Below, piece after piece: positions 1 to 10,097 of a DNA stretch of 64,000 nt. The notes below the pieces were generated by a model. That model had not been told where the DNA came from. It did not search any database and worked only from the letters and a program-made list of their open reading frames with translations. The stretch covers positions 161,501-225,500 of the forward strand of contig JABELC010000017.1 in the NCBI GenBank assembly GCA_028455995.1, read 5' to 3'. The stretch is from Scleromitrula shiraiana (taxonomy: Eukaryota; Ascomycota; Leotiomycetes; Helotiales; Sclerotiniaceae). How positions within the stretch are numbered: the stretch's first letter is position 1; each line of letters begins with the position of its first letter. Made by a program: the position numbers and the translations under genes.

Positions 1-932
1 TGGTTGTTATCTGGGGAGTGGGCTTGAACTTCAGATGATTCATGAGCGACTGATGACTGATTTGTTTCTGATTCTGAACGAGATGTCGATGAACTGTCCA
101 TGGATGTTTCGTTTGATCTATTGTCAGTTGTTGAGCCATGAACTCGATCAAGAGCCCCATGTTGGTCTTCCGAGTGATCAATATCATCTTCAACATCATG
201 AACTCCAAGACCATTCCCCATTGTAGTTGATCTCGTTTCAGAAAATGTCTGACTATCACGTGATACAGTTGATTCCTGATATCTCTTGGTATGTCCATCT
301 TTCGAAGTATTGTCGCTGCTTTGGAGTGATACGTTTGCTTCAATCAATATTGATGTTTCCAATCCATTTTGAAACGTATTGGAAGGCGTATTAGAAGAAT
401 TGCCCTCTTGCTCTTCCCCCGCAATCCCCATTTCACTATCTTCATCATCCCCCCCCTCCTCATGACCTTCCACTTCGCTATAATCTTGAATCGAACCGTT
501 ATCCTCTTCTTCATCAAACCCATATTCAGCAAAAAACATGTCAGCCAATTCCTCAGCCCCAGGGCATTTCATAATCATCTTCATAATTAAAGCTTGAAGT
601 TTGAAATTTTCCGCTCTGTCAATCTTAACAGAAAGTGATTCAAGAGAACGAGCTCTCTCAACGCGTTCCATTTTCGTGGAAGGAGATGGAAGGAATGGTG
701 TAGAGGGTTCATCATTTCGTGTAGGTGGAGGTATCCAAGGTGATTTGTTTGTTGATGTTGGGGTATGTGGTTGATTTTCTTGAATTGAATGGTTTGCTAC
801 TGCTGCCGCTGCCGCTGCCGCTGCTGCTGCTGCTCTTTCGGCATTGAGTTTTGCTACTTTTATTTTGATTCTTTCCTTGATACTTAATATTGGGTATATC
901 TTTCCCTCCCAATCACTTTCATCGTCGTCCAT
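1..932 (-). CDS. Hypothetical protein, 3' end outside the window
   Basis: The minus-strand frame is open from an ATG at 932 to the left edge, about 310 codons with no stop, so the C-terminus is missing. The protein starts MDDDESDWEGKIYPIL, then has a basic helix-like stretch and a run of about ten alanines coded by GCA/GCG repeats (plus-strand 800-836). A Pro/Ser/Thr-rich linker and a short ordered-looking segment (about residues 75-110, with LSVKIDRAENFKLQAL) follow. The rest is strongly acidic and Ser/Thr/Asn-rich, as in a disordered tail. I recognise no family. An unbroken frame this long in AT-rich DNA supports a real gene. The frame stays open a little upstream of the ATG, so the start is only likely. 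Confidence 0.6.
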   Translation of the reverse strand, partial: MDDDESDWEGKIYPILSIKERIKIKVAKLNAERAAAAAAAAAAAVANHSIQENQPHTPTSTNKSPWIPPPTRNDEPSTPFLPSPSTKMERVERARSLESLSVKIDRAENFKLQALIMKMIMKCPGAEELADMFFAEYGFDEEEDNGSIQDYSEVEGHEEGGDDEDSEMGIAGEEQEGNSSNTPSNTFQNGLETSILIEANVSLQSSDNTSKDGHTKRYQESTVSRDSQTFSETRSTTMGNGLGVHDVEDDIDHSEDQHGALDRVHGSTTDNRSNETSMDSSSTSRSESETNQSSVAHESSEVQAHSPDNN

Positions 933-1456
933 TTTGTCACGATTTATTGATGTTGCCCTTGGTTGCTCGGTGGTTGTGGTAGGACAATATCTTAACTTTG
1001 TGAATCATCAATATCATAGAAATGGATTTGATGAATCATGACTGATTGTCGATGAGTATACACGTACGTAAAGAAATCTAATGATTGTCAGTCATAATAT
1101 AATTTATTTGATTGTAACGAAATTGATATCGAGTGAGTGAGATGTTGATTGATTAGTCATCATAGCCTCTGTCTGTTGTAGCGTAGTACAGGGTTTACCC
1201 CGCATTCTACACTCTGTAATACCCTGAAAATATTCTGATAACACCTGAACATACACTAAACAAATTCACAATATCCAAATGAAACCAATGTATTACTAAC
1301 ATCAGTTATTATGTATTCAATCATGGTATGAAATATAAATTCATAAAAAGTTAATTCGTTATCATCAGTTACTAGTAAACAATATATTCCAATGTATTAG
1401 TCTAAGTAAACGTTTGCGACCGCAATGTTGAGTCTAATACACTGCACTTCAGAATA
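933..1456. other. Intergenic spacer, no gene seen
   Basis: This is AT-rich sequence between two minus-strand genes. It would hold the promoter and 5' leader of the gene ending at 932 and the 3' region of the GT32 gene. I see no conserved element. Confidence 0.5.
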
Positions 1457-3267
1457 TCAAACATCTTTCAGCTCCCCCTTCCCATCTCCATCTCCATCTC
1501 CATCTCCAATCTCCTCTACGCTTTCCAAAACCTCATATCTAGACTTAATACCCTCAAAACCCCTTCCCCGTTTATCTATACTCATCCCCCCATATCCATA
1601 CCCAAACCCAAATGCAACCCCAATCTCCCTCCTAAACTTCTCTATTTCTCTCCTCCTTTCAAAACTCCTCCTCTCCTCCCTCTCTCTAACTCTCCACTTC
1701 CCTCTCCCGTTTCTCCGTCCACATACACTATCGAAACAAGCAGAATAACATATTCCGATCCAGCAAATCCCTACACAAATTCCTAATAACACTATGACTT
1801 TTTGATCTTTTATCATTCTTGGTCCTTTTAGTGATTCTTTCTCTTGATCTATCTCTCCCGGCACTGGTGGTGGTGATGGTGCTGAGGATATAGTATGTTT
1901 GAACCACTTCAACAAATTCAATTTCTCATACATCTTGTCGTACTCCTTCCTAAACTTTCCAACCTCATTTCTGCTATCCACATCATCCAAACTCCAAAAT
2001 CTACTTTCTTTTCGAGCTCCCTCTTTCTCGGGTCCAATATCGATTCTCCATCCCATCCCATCAAATCTACCTTTTCCAAGTTCCCCATCCATATCATCAC
2101 TCCCATCCGTACCATTCACCCCTCCACCCATCACCTCCCTCCTCAAACCCTCATGATAAACCCTCCACACGTCTCCAAAAACCTTCCTCGGATCTAATTT
2201 CGAAAAATTCCTTCCCTTTCCCTTCCCATCCCCACCCCCAACCCTCCCCTCAACCCCCAACTCCCTCCCCACCATCCCCAAAAACCTTATCCCTATCCCC
2301 CCCTCCGCCCCCAAAACCCTCATATCCAATCCCCCTCCCTCCCTTCCCCCAACAAACAACCCCAACCCCCTCACTCCCGTCCCCATATTCCTCTCGCACT
2401 TTACCTCCCCTCCCAAAACCACACCCCCGTAAACGTGTAGTAACAGTATCTTCAATACTTCTTCTCGTTGCCAGTGGTGCGCGTAGGATATGTATGTGGG
2501 TACGAATTTCGGGTAGTAGGTTTTTATGAAGAGGAGGGATTTAGGGGGGGTCCAGAACTATGGGTTTGGGGTTAGTTGGTTGTATATTTAGTTCTTTACC
2601 GGTGGATGATAGAATAAATGAATGAATGAATGAATGAATGAATGAATGAATGAATGAATGAATGAATGAATGAATGAATGAATGAATGAATGAATGAATG
2701 AATGATCAACCGAAAGGAAAATATGTGAGACGCATAGGAAGTAGAAAAGAATAAACATACAATAACCCTCCAACCCTCCATCTCCCCATTAACATCCCTA
2801 CACCCCCTCCTCCTACTATCCCATTCCCTCTCCATATATTCCAAGCCCTCATCACCTGTGACCTGCCACTCATCTGCTGCACCTTTCATCTTCCCCGTCC
2901 CCTTCCCTCTCCATCTCCCTCCATTCCACTTCCCCCTCCCCTCCCCAACCCTCTCAAATCCCCCCCGCGGATTCATCCAAATCTGATGTAAAATCCTCGG
3001 TATCCGTGTCCCCTTCTCTCCACTCCCAACTCCAGTCCCTCGCATATGAATTAATTCGCTCTGTTTTATCCAACCCCCGTTTGTATCTATATCCGTTCTC
3101 GTTGCCATCTTTGGTCTTCCTTTTTCATTACCTTGGGCACTATAATCACCGTCACCATCACCCAAATGCAACCCCAAAGCCCTATGCAAATTATGCCATA
3201 AAGCCCCCATTATAAGACATACTGCATAAATAAGAAGAATCCGTTTATACCGGTTGAAGTGGTACAT
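1457..3267 (-). CDS. GT32-family glycosyltransferase-like membrane protein (two exons)
   Basis: Exons are 2761-3267 and 1457-2557, split by a 203-nt phase-0 intron with a GTATGT donor and an ATAG acceptor; the product is 535 aa. A signal anchor lies near residues 9-26 (ILLIYAVCLIMGALW), giving type II Golgi topology. It is followed by IPRILHQIWMNP, the hallmark start of OCH1/SUR1-type GT32 domains. Exon 2 brings the second GT32 block, HWQREEVLKILLLHVYGGV. A second hydrophobic segment lies toward the C-terminus (VIVLLGICVGICWIGICYSA), then a basic tail. Family members are Golgi mannosyl- or galactosyl-transferases using nucleotide sugars. The position normally occupied by DxD reads VLGGEV, so catalysis is doubtful. 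The coding strand of exon 2 is unusually G-rich. Confidence 0.75.
2332..2351 (-). other. G-quadruplex-type G-tract motif inside the GT32 coding strand
   Basis: The coding (minus) strand here reads G5-AA-G3-A-G3-A-G5, four G-tracts with loops of 1-2 nt. This satisfies the usual intramolecular G-quadruplex pattern. It codes for Gly/Arg/Glu and lies in the most G-rich part of exon 2. Confidence 0.6.
2617..2704. repeat. (AATG)22 tetranucleotide microsatellite
   Basis: Twenty-two uninterrupted AATG units lie inside the 203-nt intron of the GT32 gene (2558-2760) and make up more than 40% of it. Being intronic, it would not alter the protein, but it lengthens the intron several-fold over its neighbours. 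Confidence 0.95.
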
Positions 3268-3843
3268 TATTCTATACGACTTTTTTTCCGACTAAAGTAA
3301 CAATGGATCAAGCAATCAATGGGATGGGTGGGTAGTTTGAGCCTACAATTGTTACTTGAGGTCTGGGGAGCTCGGAATACTAAGAATTAGGTATCTTTTC
3401 TCATCGAGGAATGTAAATGAATGCATGAGAAATGGATTCAGGGTTGGAATGAAAACTTTTTCCTCGGAATGAATGATAGATATCGTGATAGATTAGAAAG
3501 ATCCAACTCCGTCTCACACACGAAAGAGAATGAAGACAACAGACAAAATTAGAAGGAAAACATAATATGATATAATGAAATGTAACTACTTGGTATTATC
3601 GGGTATCTTTAAGTATTGCACGAAACCGAAAAGAAAAAGAATAACGCCAACCAATATTCGTTTCATTTGACATTCCCCTTTCCCCTATCCTTTCCCCTGC
3701 CTTCTCTCCTCCAAAAAAAAAGAATATTCATACCCTCCTAATCATTTAAAAAACCCGAGAAATAAATAAACAAGAATATTCCTCATCTCATCTCATCTGA
3801 TCTTATACTCTGGTAAATTAGCATCAACATCAACATCCATTAA
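3268..3843. other. Intergenic spacer, no gene seen
   Basis: AT-rich DNA between two minus-strand genes: promoter side of the GT32 gene and 3' side of the Ser-rich gene, including CATCTCATCTCATCT-type repeats near 3783-3797. No gene is supported. Confidence 0.5.
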
Positions 3844-5268
3844 TCACTTCTGCTCATCATCAATCTTCCCAACCAATTCACCATTCTCCCCCCAACCCGA
3901 ATTACTTCTACTCAATTTTCCAGTAGAACAAGTAGGATTCATAGGACTAGCCAAAGGACTACCAGGAGTAATACCACCAATACTTCCAGAAATACTATCA
4001 GTTCTACCATGACCCAATAAACCACTCTTAACACTTCCACCATCATTTGCCAATGATTTACCCGCATAATAACTGTTTCTTTCACTTGGTAAAGCTGGAG
4101 CTACACCAGTTGATGAATAGATACTAGCTCTTTCATTCGCAGGACGTGATTGATGTAATCCAGTTGGTGATGTAATTGCTGTACCATCAACTGTAGCACT
4201 TAAAACACTTAATGGTAAACTTTCTCGACTTCCACCAAATACAGATGATGGTGCTAAAGCACGAACAGATGCATCTGTATCCATTGATCTTCTACGTCTT
4301 CTTTTTGATGAAGAAGCTAATGTCAATATTGATGCATTATCCGTAAGTAAATTATTCGCAGTGGCGGTAGTATAAGTTGCAGGGTGTCCTCCACTACCTT
4401 GTGGGGCTAAATGTGCTGGCAAGGCTGTAGCAGGTGGAGATGTTGGAAATTGATGAGTAAATTGAATTCCTTGAGTATTATTTGAATTTGAATTGTGCGA
4501 TGCAGGTACAGTAGGAGCTGCAGCCGAATGAATTGTTGTAAGGGTTGTAGTTAAAGATCTAACTGATGGTGCAGGAGATGAAAATGTACTATCAGCACCT
4601 CTACCAGAACTAACCCCACCACCAATTGTAGCATTTGTAGCTTCACCAGATGATGGTGCATGAGATACTGCAACAATAGAATGTGCTCTATCATGTTCAT
4701 CACCTGTTGTAGGTGCTATTGATTTATTTCCATCTGCTGCTGGTGATATTCCATCTTCTGAATATTGAGTTGATCTTCGACTTCTTTGTATTGATGATTC
4801 CGCGATTGAATTTCTTGTCGCAGTTGAAAATGATAAATGCCCATTACCAGGATTTGATGAAGTAGCAGGAGGTCCATTAAGATGTCCAGATTCTGGATAT
4901 GGATTATTGTTTTTTGATGGGGATTGCTTTTTTGAATTCGATTTGATTTGATATGTATTTCGTTTTGTATTTGGAACTTGATTCGTATCTGTTGAAGTAG
5001 ATGAAGTCGAATTCGCTTTGAAGTTTGTAAGTTTTTTCATCCATGTTGAGAATGGTCTTCTACGTTTATCTGATCGATCTATTATACCGGTCAGTTTATG
5101 ATGTGAAGGGTTTGAAGTTATGGTAGAAATTGAAGTAAATGGGTTTATTAATTGAAATTTATGTAAATGAAAGTGGGATTTTCTTTTTGGCGTACCATGT
5201 GAATGTGATGAATGAGGTTGAGGTTGAGATTGAGGTGGTTGTTGTTGAATCAACTCAGTTGTTGCCAT
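3844..5268 (-). CDS. Ser/Thr/Asn-rich low-complexity protein conserved-looking in filamentous fungi
   Basis: Single-exon ORF of 474 aa. The N-terminus is Gln/Pro/His-rich, followed by basic patches (KRKSHFHLHKF, DKRRRPFSTWMKKL) that may act as nuclear or membrane-binding signals. Most of the rest is disordered Ser/Thr/Asn/Ala sequence. The best conserved-looking block is near residues 305-355: NASILTLASSSKRRRRRS, then a DASVRALAPSSVFGGSRESL motif. From memory, similar ascomycete proteins are labelled as polycystin-type cation channels in some databases. I see no transmembrane segment, so I would not use that name. The C-terminus is Gly/Ser-rich, ending in an acidic tail. Function unknown. Confidence 0.75.
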   Translation of the reverse strand: MATTELIQQQPPQSQPQPHSSHSHGTPKRKSHFHLHKFQLINPFTSISTITSNPSHHKLTGIIDRSDKRRRPFSTWMKKLTNFKANSTSSTSTDTNQVPNTKRNTYQIKSNSKKQSPSKNNNPYPESGHLNGPPATSSNPGNGHLSFSTATRNSIAESSIQRSRRSTQYSEDGISPAADGNKSIAPTTGDEHDRAHSIVAVSHAPSSGEATNATIGGGVSSGRGADSTFSSPAPSVRSLTTTLTTIHSAAAPTVPASHNSNSNNTQGIQFTHQFPTSPPATALPAHLAPQGSGGHPATYTTATANNLLTDNASILTLASSSKRRRRRSMDTDASVRALAPSSVFGGSRESLPLSVLSATVDGTAITSPTGLHQSRPANERASIYSSTGVAPALPSERNSYYAGKSLANDGGSVKSGLLGHGRTDSISGSIGGITPGSPLASPMNPTCSTGKLSRSNSGWGENGELVGKIDDEQK

Positions 5269-5738
5269 TGTGTGAGAGGAGGGATGATTTGCTTTTGATC
5301 TGCGGATGTTGTTTGAGGTAAATGTGCGAAGTTGAGAAGTGCGGCGTATTGAGGAGAATGAAATCGCGCCGTTATTCTATAGATCAGAGTGAAAGTGCGG
5401 CGTTGTTTTGAAGAGGGAGTAGCAAGATGGGATGAGATAAATGAGTGAGATGAGATGGGAATTGATCAATTTCTTGACAACGCGAAACAGTCTGATATGT
5501 CCCCTTTATTCTGCAAATCTCCGATGAGAAACGAAACAAAAATCGTAACCTTGAAGTAGAAATTTAATGAATTATGTTTGAGGGTGAAGATCGTTCTTTG
5601 AAATGTATAGAAAAGAGGTTGAGAATGAATCGATGTCTTCAATATTGAAAGAGGAGAAGGATGAGAATAGAACTTCTAAACTATGAAGTAAGAAGAATAA
5701 AGATATATTATTTATCGCTCTCTATGGTAGTTGTTGTT

Positions 5739-5740
<2 letters not shown>

Positions 5741-5781
<41 letters not shown>
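5741..5781. repeat. (TTG)n trinucleotide microsatellite
   Basis: About 13 TTG units run on into a few GTC units. It lies in the divergent intergenic region. The poly-Asn and poly-Thr frames it produces are by-products of the repeat. Confidence 0.9.
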
Positions 5782-5782
<1 letters not shown>

Positions 5783-6013
5783 CGTCGTCTTTGTCGTCTT
5801 TAAATATTGAGAAACATTTATGATGGTGACAAGGGATATGATAATGTTTGATGTACGATGTACGTAGCCGCCTAGGTAGTACACTGTAGCCCATGTACTA
5901 GCCACTACTACATTTTACGTAGGAATTAATAAATAATACTCAAGCGGGTAAGAATATTAAAATAAGCGTTTTTGATGATAGTAGTAATTTTGCTGTATTT
6001 TTAATATTTTTTT

Positions 6014-6180
6014 ATACTACTACTAGGTCACTACTCCTAGTAGTATGATATATACTAGTAATATAAACTGTTTTTTATCATGATTAATATTAAAAAATAA
6101 ATAAAAAATTCATATCAAATTTTTTTTATTTAAATATATAAATTTTTTTTAATGATTTTCGATGATACTACTAGTAGTAA
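6014..6180. repeat. AT-rich block with short inverted repeats
   Basis: TACTACTAGG at 6018-6027 pairs with CCTAGTAGTA at 6036-6045 over an 8-nt loop. A perfect 14-nt palindrome, TACTACTAGTAGTA, lies at 6166-6179. The sequence between is nearly pure A/T with poly-T runs. It could be a cruciform-prone region or a mobile-element relic; there is not enough to call an element. Confidence 0.6.
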
Positions 6181-6672
6181 ATTCAAATTTTTTTAAATGT
6201 TTGACCCTCACATTTTTCCCGACTGAGTAGCACAGCACAGGCCCTTACACCCTCAAAATCTTCGGATGATTCGCACATATTAAACTCCGATGTCCGTAAT
6301 ATTACTTCATTTGGATTAGTCGATTCTGATCATCACATTAGCTTATAATTCATGTGATCAATATCCATATCATTTGCCTTTCACCAATACCTAGGATTTT
6401 ATATCTTCAATTCAATCGACGACAACCTTACAATGCTGAAAGTTATTTGCTTCATTATATGTATTGAAGATACTAGACTTCTTCATTACTACGAAATATC
6501 ATTTTTATAATGGCATCCTTATACCTACCTTCCACATTACTATCCTGGAAAGCTCTTGCTCAATTTATAACTTCCTCGACCACTTCATGAATTGATACTC
6601 TACAAAACCTATCTCAAATTTCACTCAAGTGTTTCAACGATATCCTCTTCATGAACAATTCAACACCTCAAA

Positions 6673-9600
6673 ATGTCTATACAACCATTACCTACAGATG
6701 TTATTGCTCAAATCAGATCATCTTCAACCATTACAAATCTGAATGGTGTAATCTTTGAGCTTATGAAGAATTCTTTGGATGCTAGTTGCACCAAAATTGA
6801 AATCGATGTAGATTATAGTCGTGGAAGTTGTACAGTTGAAGATGATGGACTTGGAATATTACCATTCGAATTTGGAGAGAATGGTGGTTTGGGGAAAGCA
6901 TACTGTATGTTCATCAATTCCACCGATCGATAGAACGACTGACAGAACGACTGACACATGATAGGTACATCCAAATTGAACCATCCAACCCCTACACATG
7001 GTGGATATGGAACATTTATTGCTTCATTATCTGCTTTATCCTTTCTTTCTATTACTTCCCATCATCATTTACATCATTCACATAATTCTTTAAGTATGCA
7101 TAAATCGAAAGTTGTTACTCGTCAAATTCCTGCTCCTTTTCAACAGCATATTACCAATTTCGATCATGGTACACGTGTAACTGTTCATGATTTGTTTGGT
7201 AGTATGCCAGTACGTGTCAAGCAGAGGGCCATTGCTTCAGAAAAGCAGTTCGTCAGTACCAAATTATGGGATGGTTTAAGAAAAGATATTGTTTCATTAT
7301 TATTATCATGGCCTAGGAGTGTCTCGATTGTCATACAAGATGTTACTACCAATCAAAAGATTATTATTCGAAGATCTGGGACAACTTCGACTGATTGGTC
7401 AGAAATTGGAGAGGTTAATCTACATGATGTTTGTAGTATACTTTCCAAAGCATTTTATATTACTCCTGGTGAAAAGTCTTCATGGGTATCAGTTTCCGGA
7501 TCAATCTTAAATCTAGCTATCAATGGAGTTATATCACTCATACCCAATGCAACGAAGCATATCCAGTTTTTATCATTTGGTATTGAACCTCTCATATCTA
7601 AAGATAATCGCAATATCTTATATGAGGACATCAATCGGTGGTTTTCCAATTCATCGTTTGGTAATCAAGAAGAAACGGATGAACTGGATGAGGAAGAGAT
7701 TGAAAGAAGATCAAAAGACCGAAGATATAAAAGTGATGGATATACGATTAAGGAGCTCAAAGGAGGAAGGAAAAGTGTTGATAGATGGCCAATGTTTTAT
7801 ATCAACTTTCATCAATTGGAGGTTTCAAAAGGTCGAAAAATGGATGTTGATGATATTATTGATGATAAAAGGAATACTCTGAGTACAATATTGGGGTTAT
7901 TACAAGTCATTGTCTTCGAATTCTTGACGAAGAATCATTTCCGACCCAAGGCTTTACGAGGAAGTCGTTCTAAACAGTTGGGAGATACTATTCCGATGGA
8001 TGTGGACGAAGAAGGCAGTCCTTCTACTGCAGGTCAGCAAACACCTACAAGTCGATCAAATACACCCGTGGGTCGTCCAACATCTCGGAAATTGGTTTCG
8101 TCCAAGGAAAAGAAGATTGATATGCTTGATACAAATGTTAAATTACCATCATTCAATCGATCATCTTCAGGTTTTGATAAGCCATTTGATTCTTGGTCAA
8201 AGATTAAGACTGGGAAAAGTGTAGAACATTGGAAAGGGGAAGGCTATTCCAAGCAGCCCGAGATGTTATCTACAGATGCGATGTCGAATAGGAATTCTCC
8301 TGCAACAAAGTCCCTTCTTACGGTCGGGCGATTGGGAACACCATTGGTTGCAAAATCCGGAAAGTTGACTCGTCGCCCATTCGAGGAGATAGAACCTCCA
8401 GTTTCCAGGACTGGAACACCGAAACCTGTCGAAGAAATCAACTTAGTCGATGAAAATGAAGATGAGTTGATGGAGTGGATGAATCCTATTAATAAAGTAA
8501 AATCATTGGTGAATAAAAGAACTGGTTTAGTTGTGTTACGGAAGAAGCAAAAGATGGACGATAATACAACCTCATCTATTCGATTGACTACCAGAAATCA
8601 ACCAGAAACTCCCAAGAAATCAATTCCATGGATTGATGAAGTTCTTAACAACTGGGAGAATCCAATCTTTGCATCAACGGAACCTTCAATACCACAACTT
8701 TCAATTGATGGATTAGATATGGAAACCCAAGAAATCATTCATGGCCGACAACATCATTGTTCACAAATTGATATTGATAAAGCATTTAAAGAAACTTCAT
8801 CAGGTTTGAATGGAAATATATCAAAAGAATCATTACTTAATGCCGAAATCATCTCTCAAGTTTACAAGAAATTCATTCTAGCAAAAGTTCAAAGTAGATC
8901 GTTAACTAATGAATCACAAACCCTTCTAATTATTATCGATCAACATGCAGCCGATGAAAGAATACGTATCGAAGGTCTTTTGGAGGAATTCTTTACACCT
9001 AGCATCAATTCAAACCCCCTATCATTAATCCAAACAACCAGACTCGATAAATCATTATCATTTACCATTTCATCAAAAGATGAACAATTATTTAAAGCCC
9101 ATTCAAATCATTTCTCTCATTGGGGGATCATCTATTCATTCCCAAAACCTAATACTCTAAAAATTCAAAGCCTTCCACCTCTCATCACCACACGACTCAT
9201 CTCAAACCCAAAACTTTGTATCCATATCTTAAGATCAGAACTTTATTCCTACAATGAATCTCCTACACCTCATCCTACAGGGACGGATTGGATAAGGAAT
9301 ATTTCTTACATACCAAAGGGTATATTAGAATTGTTAAATAGTAGGGCTTGTAGGTCGGCGATTATGTTCAATGATAGATTAGGGGTGGACGAATGTATGG
9401 TTTTGGTGGGAAGGTTAGCGGGGTGTAGGTTTCCTTTTTTGTGTGCGCATGGGAGGGTTGGGGTTATTCCTTTGGGGGTTGTTGAAGGGTTGGGGTTGGT
9501 AGAGGAGAATGTGTGGGGATGGAGAAGGGATGGGGAGAGAGGTTGTCTGGGGGGGAATATGAGGGGAGGTGTAGAAAGAGCTGGAAGGAAAGGAGATCAG

Positions 9601-9693
9601 GGGGATAAAGATGGGGGTTTTGGGGTTGAATGGAAGAAATGGTTGAGGACGAGACGGGATAAGAATAATGATGGTGATTTGAAGGAGGGATGA
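6673..9693 (+). CDS. MLH3: DNA mismatch repair protein MLH3 (MutL family)
   Basis: Exons are 6673-6904 and 6965-9693 (60-nt intron, GTATGT...ATAG); the product is 986 aa. MutL homologues are GHKL ATPases, and MLH3 pairs with MLH1 as MutL-gamma, which nicks DNA in mismatch repair and meiotic crossover resolution. ATPase motif I is E29-x3-N33-x2-D36-A; motif II is DDGLGI (57-62). The ATP-lid segment reads THGGYGTFIASLSALS instead of the usual GFRGEAL form. A long linker follows. The C-terminal endonuclease metal motif DQHAADERIRIE is at about 736-747, then ACRSAIMFND (872-881) and CAHGR (904-908), where the next residue is Val instead of the usual Pro. These motifs plus the length separate it from MLH1 and PMS1. 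The coding strand of the last ~120 codons is very G-rich. Confidence 0.92.
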
Positions 9694-10097
9694 TCTGATG
9701 AAGATGAAGGATGAATGAAATCTTGATACAAATTATCCATTAGATTACAAACTATCATATCTCAAAACAGACACCATGAGTAGAGCAATTTGAAGTTCTG
9801 AACTTGAGTCCTATGGGATGAGAATGATGTAGATTATTTTAATTTCAGATGGATTGGGAAACAATAACATCGATATTGACATCTATTCTCAAAAATAATC
9901 AAGCTAATGATAAATACAAGTAAGAAACAAAATAAAGCATGAAAACAAAATGGTATAAAGTAAATAATGCAGAAAAAATGATTGCAAACATTTGAGCGCC
10001 CAAAGCACGAGGGAAGTAAGGGAGATGGGATATCAATAACACATTACCCATTCATCTCACCTCCCATCACCTCAAAACCCAATACGTACCCCCCAAT
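9694..10097. other. Convergent 3' spacer between MLH3 and the GH76 gene
   Basis: About 400 bp shared by two converging genes. AT-rich stretches such as AATAAAGCATGAAAACAAAA could serve polyadenylation. No ORF is supported. Confidence 0.5.

Larger units (their letters stand above)
5269..6672. promoter_or_regulatory. Divergent intergenic region between the Ser-rich gene and MLH3
   Basis: 1.4 kb shared by two outward-facing genes. It contains an ACGCGAAA box (5480-5487, matching the Swi4/6-type CRCGAAA consensus), a TTG microsatellite (5741-5781), and a very AT-rich block (5930-6200) with small inverted repeats. No gene is visible inside it. Confidence 0.5.

Noticed and set aside
5708..5905. 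Poly-Thr and poly-Asn frames
   Set aside because: Products of the TTG repeat with no flanking coding signal.
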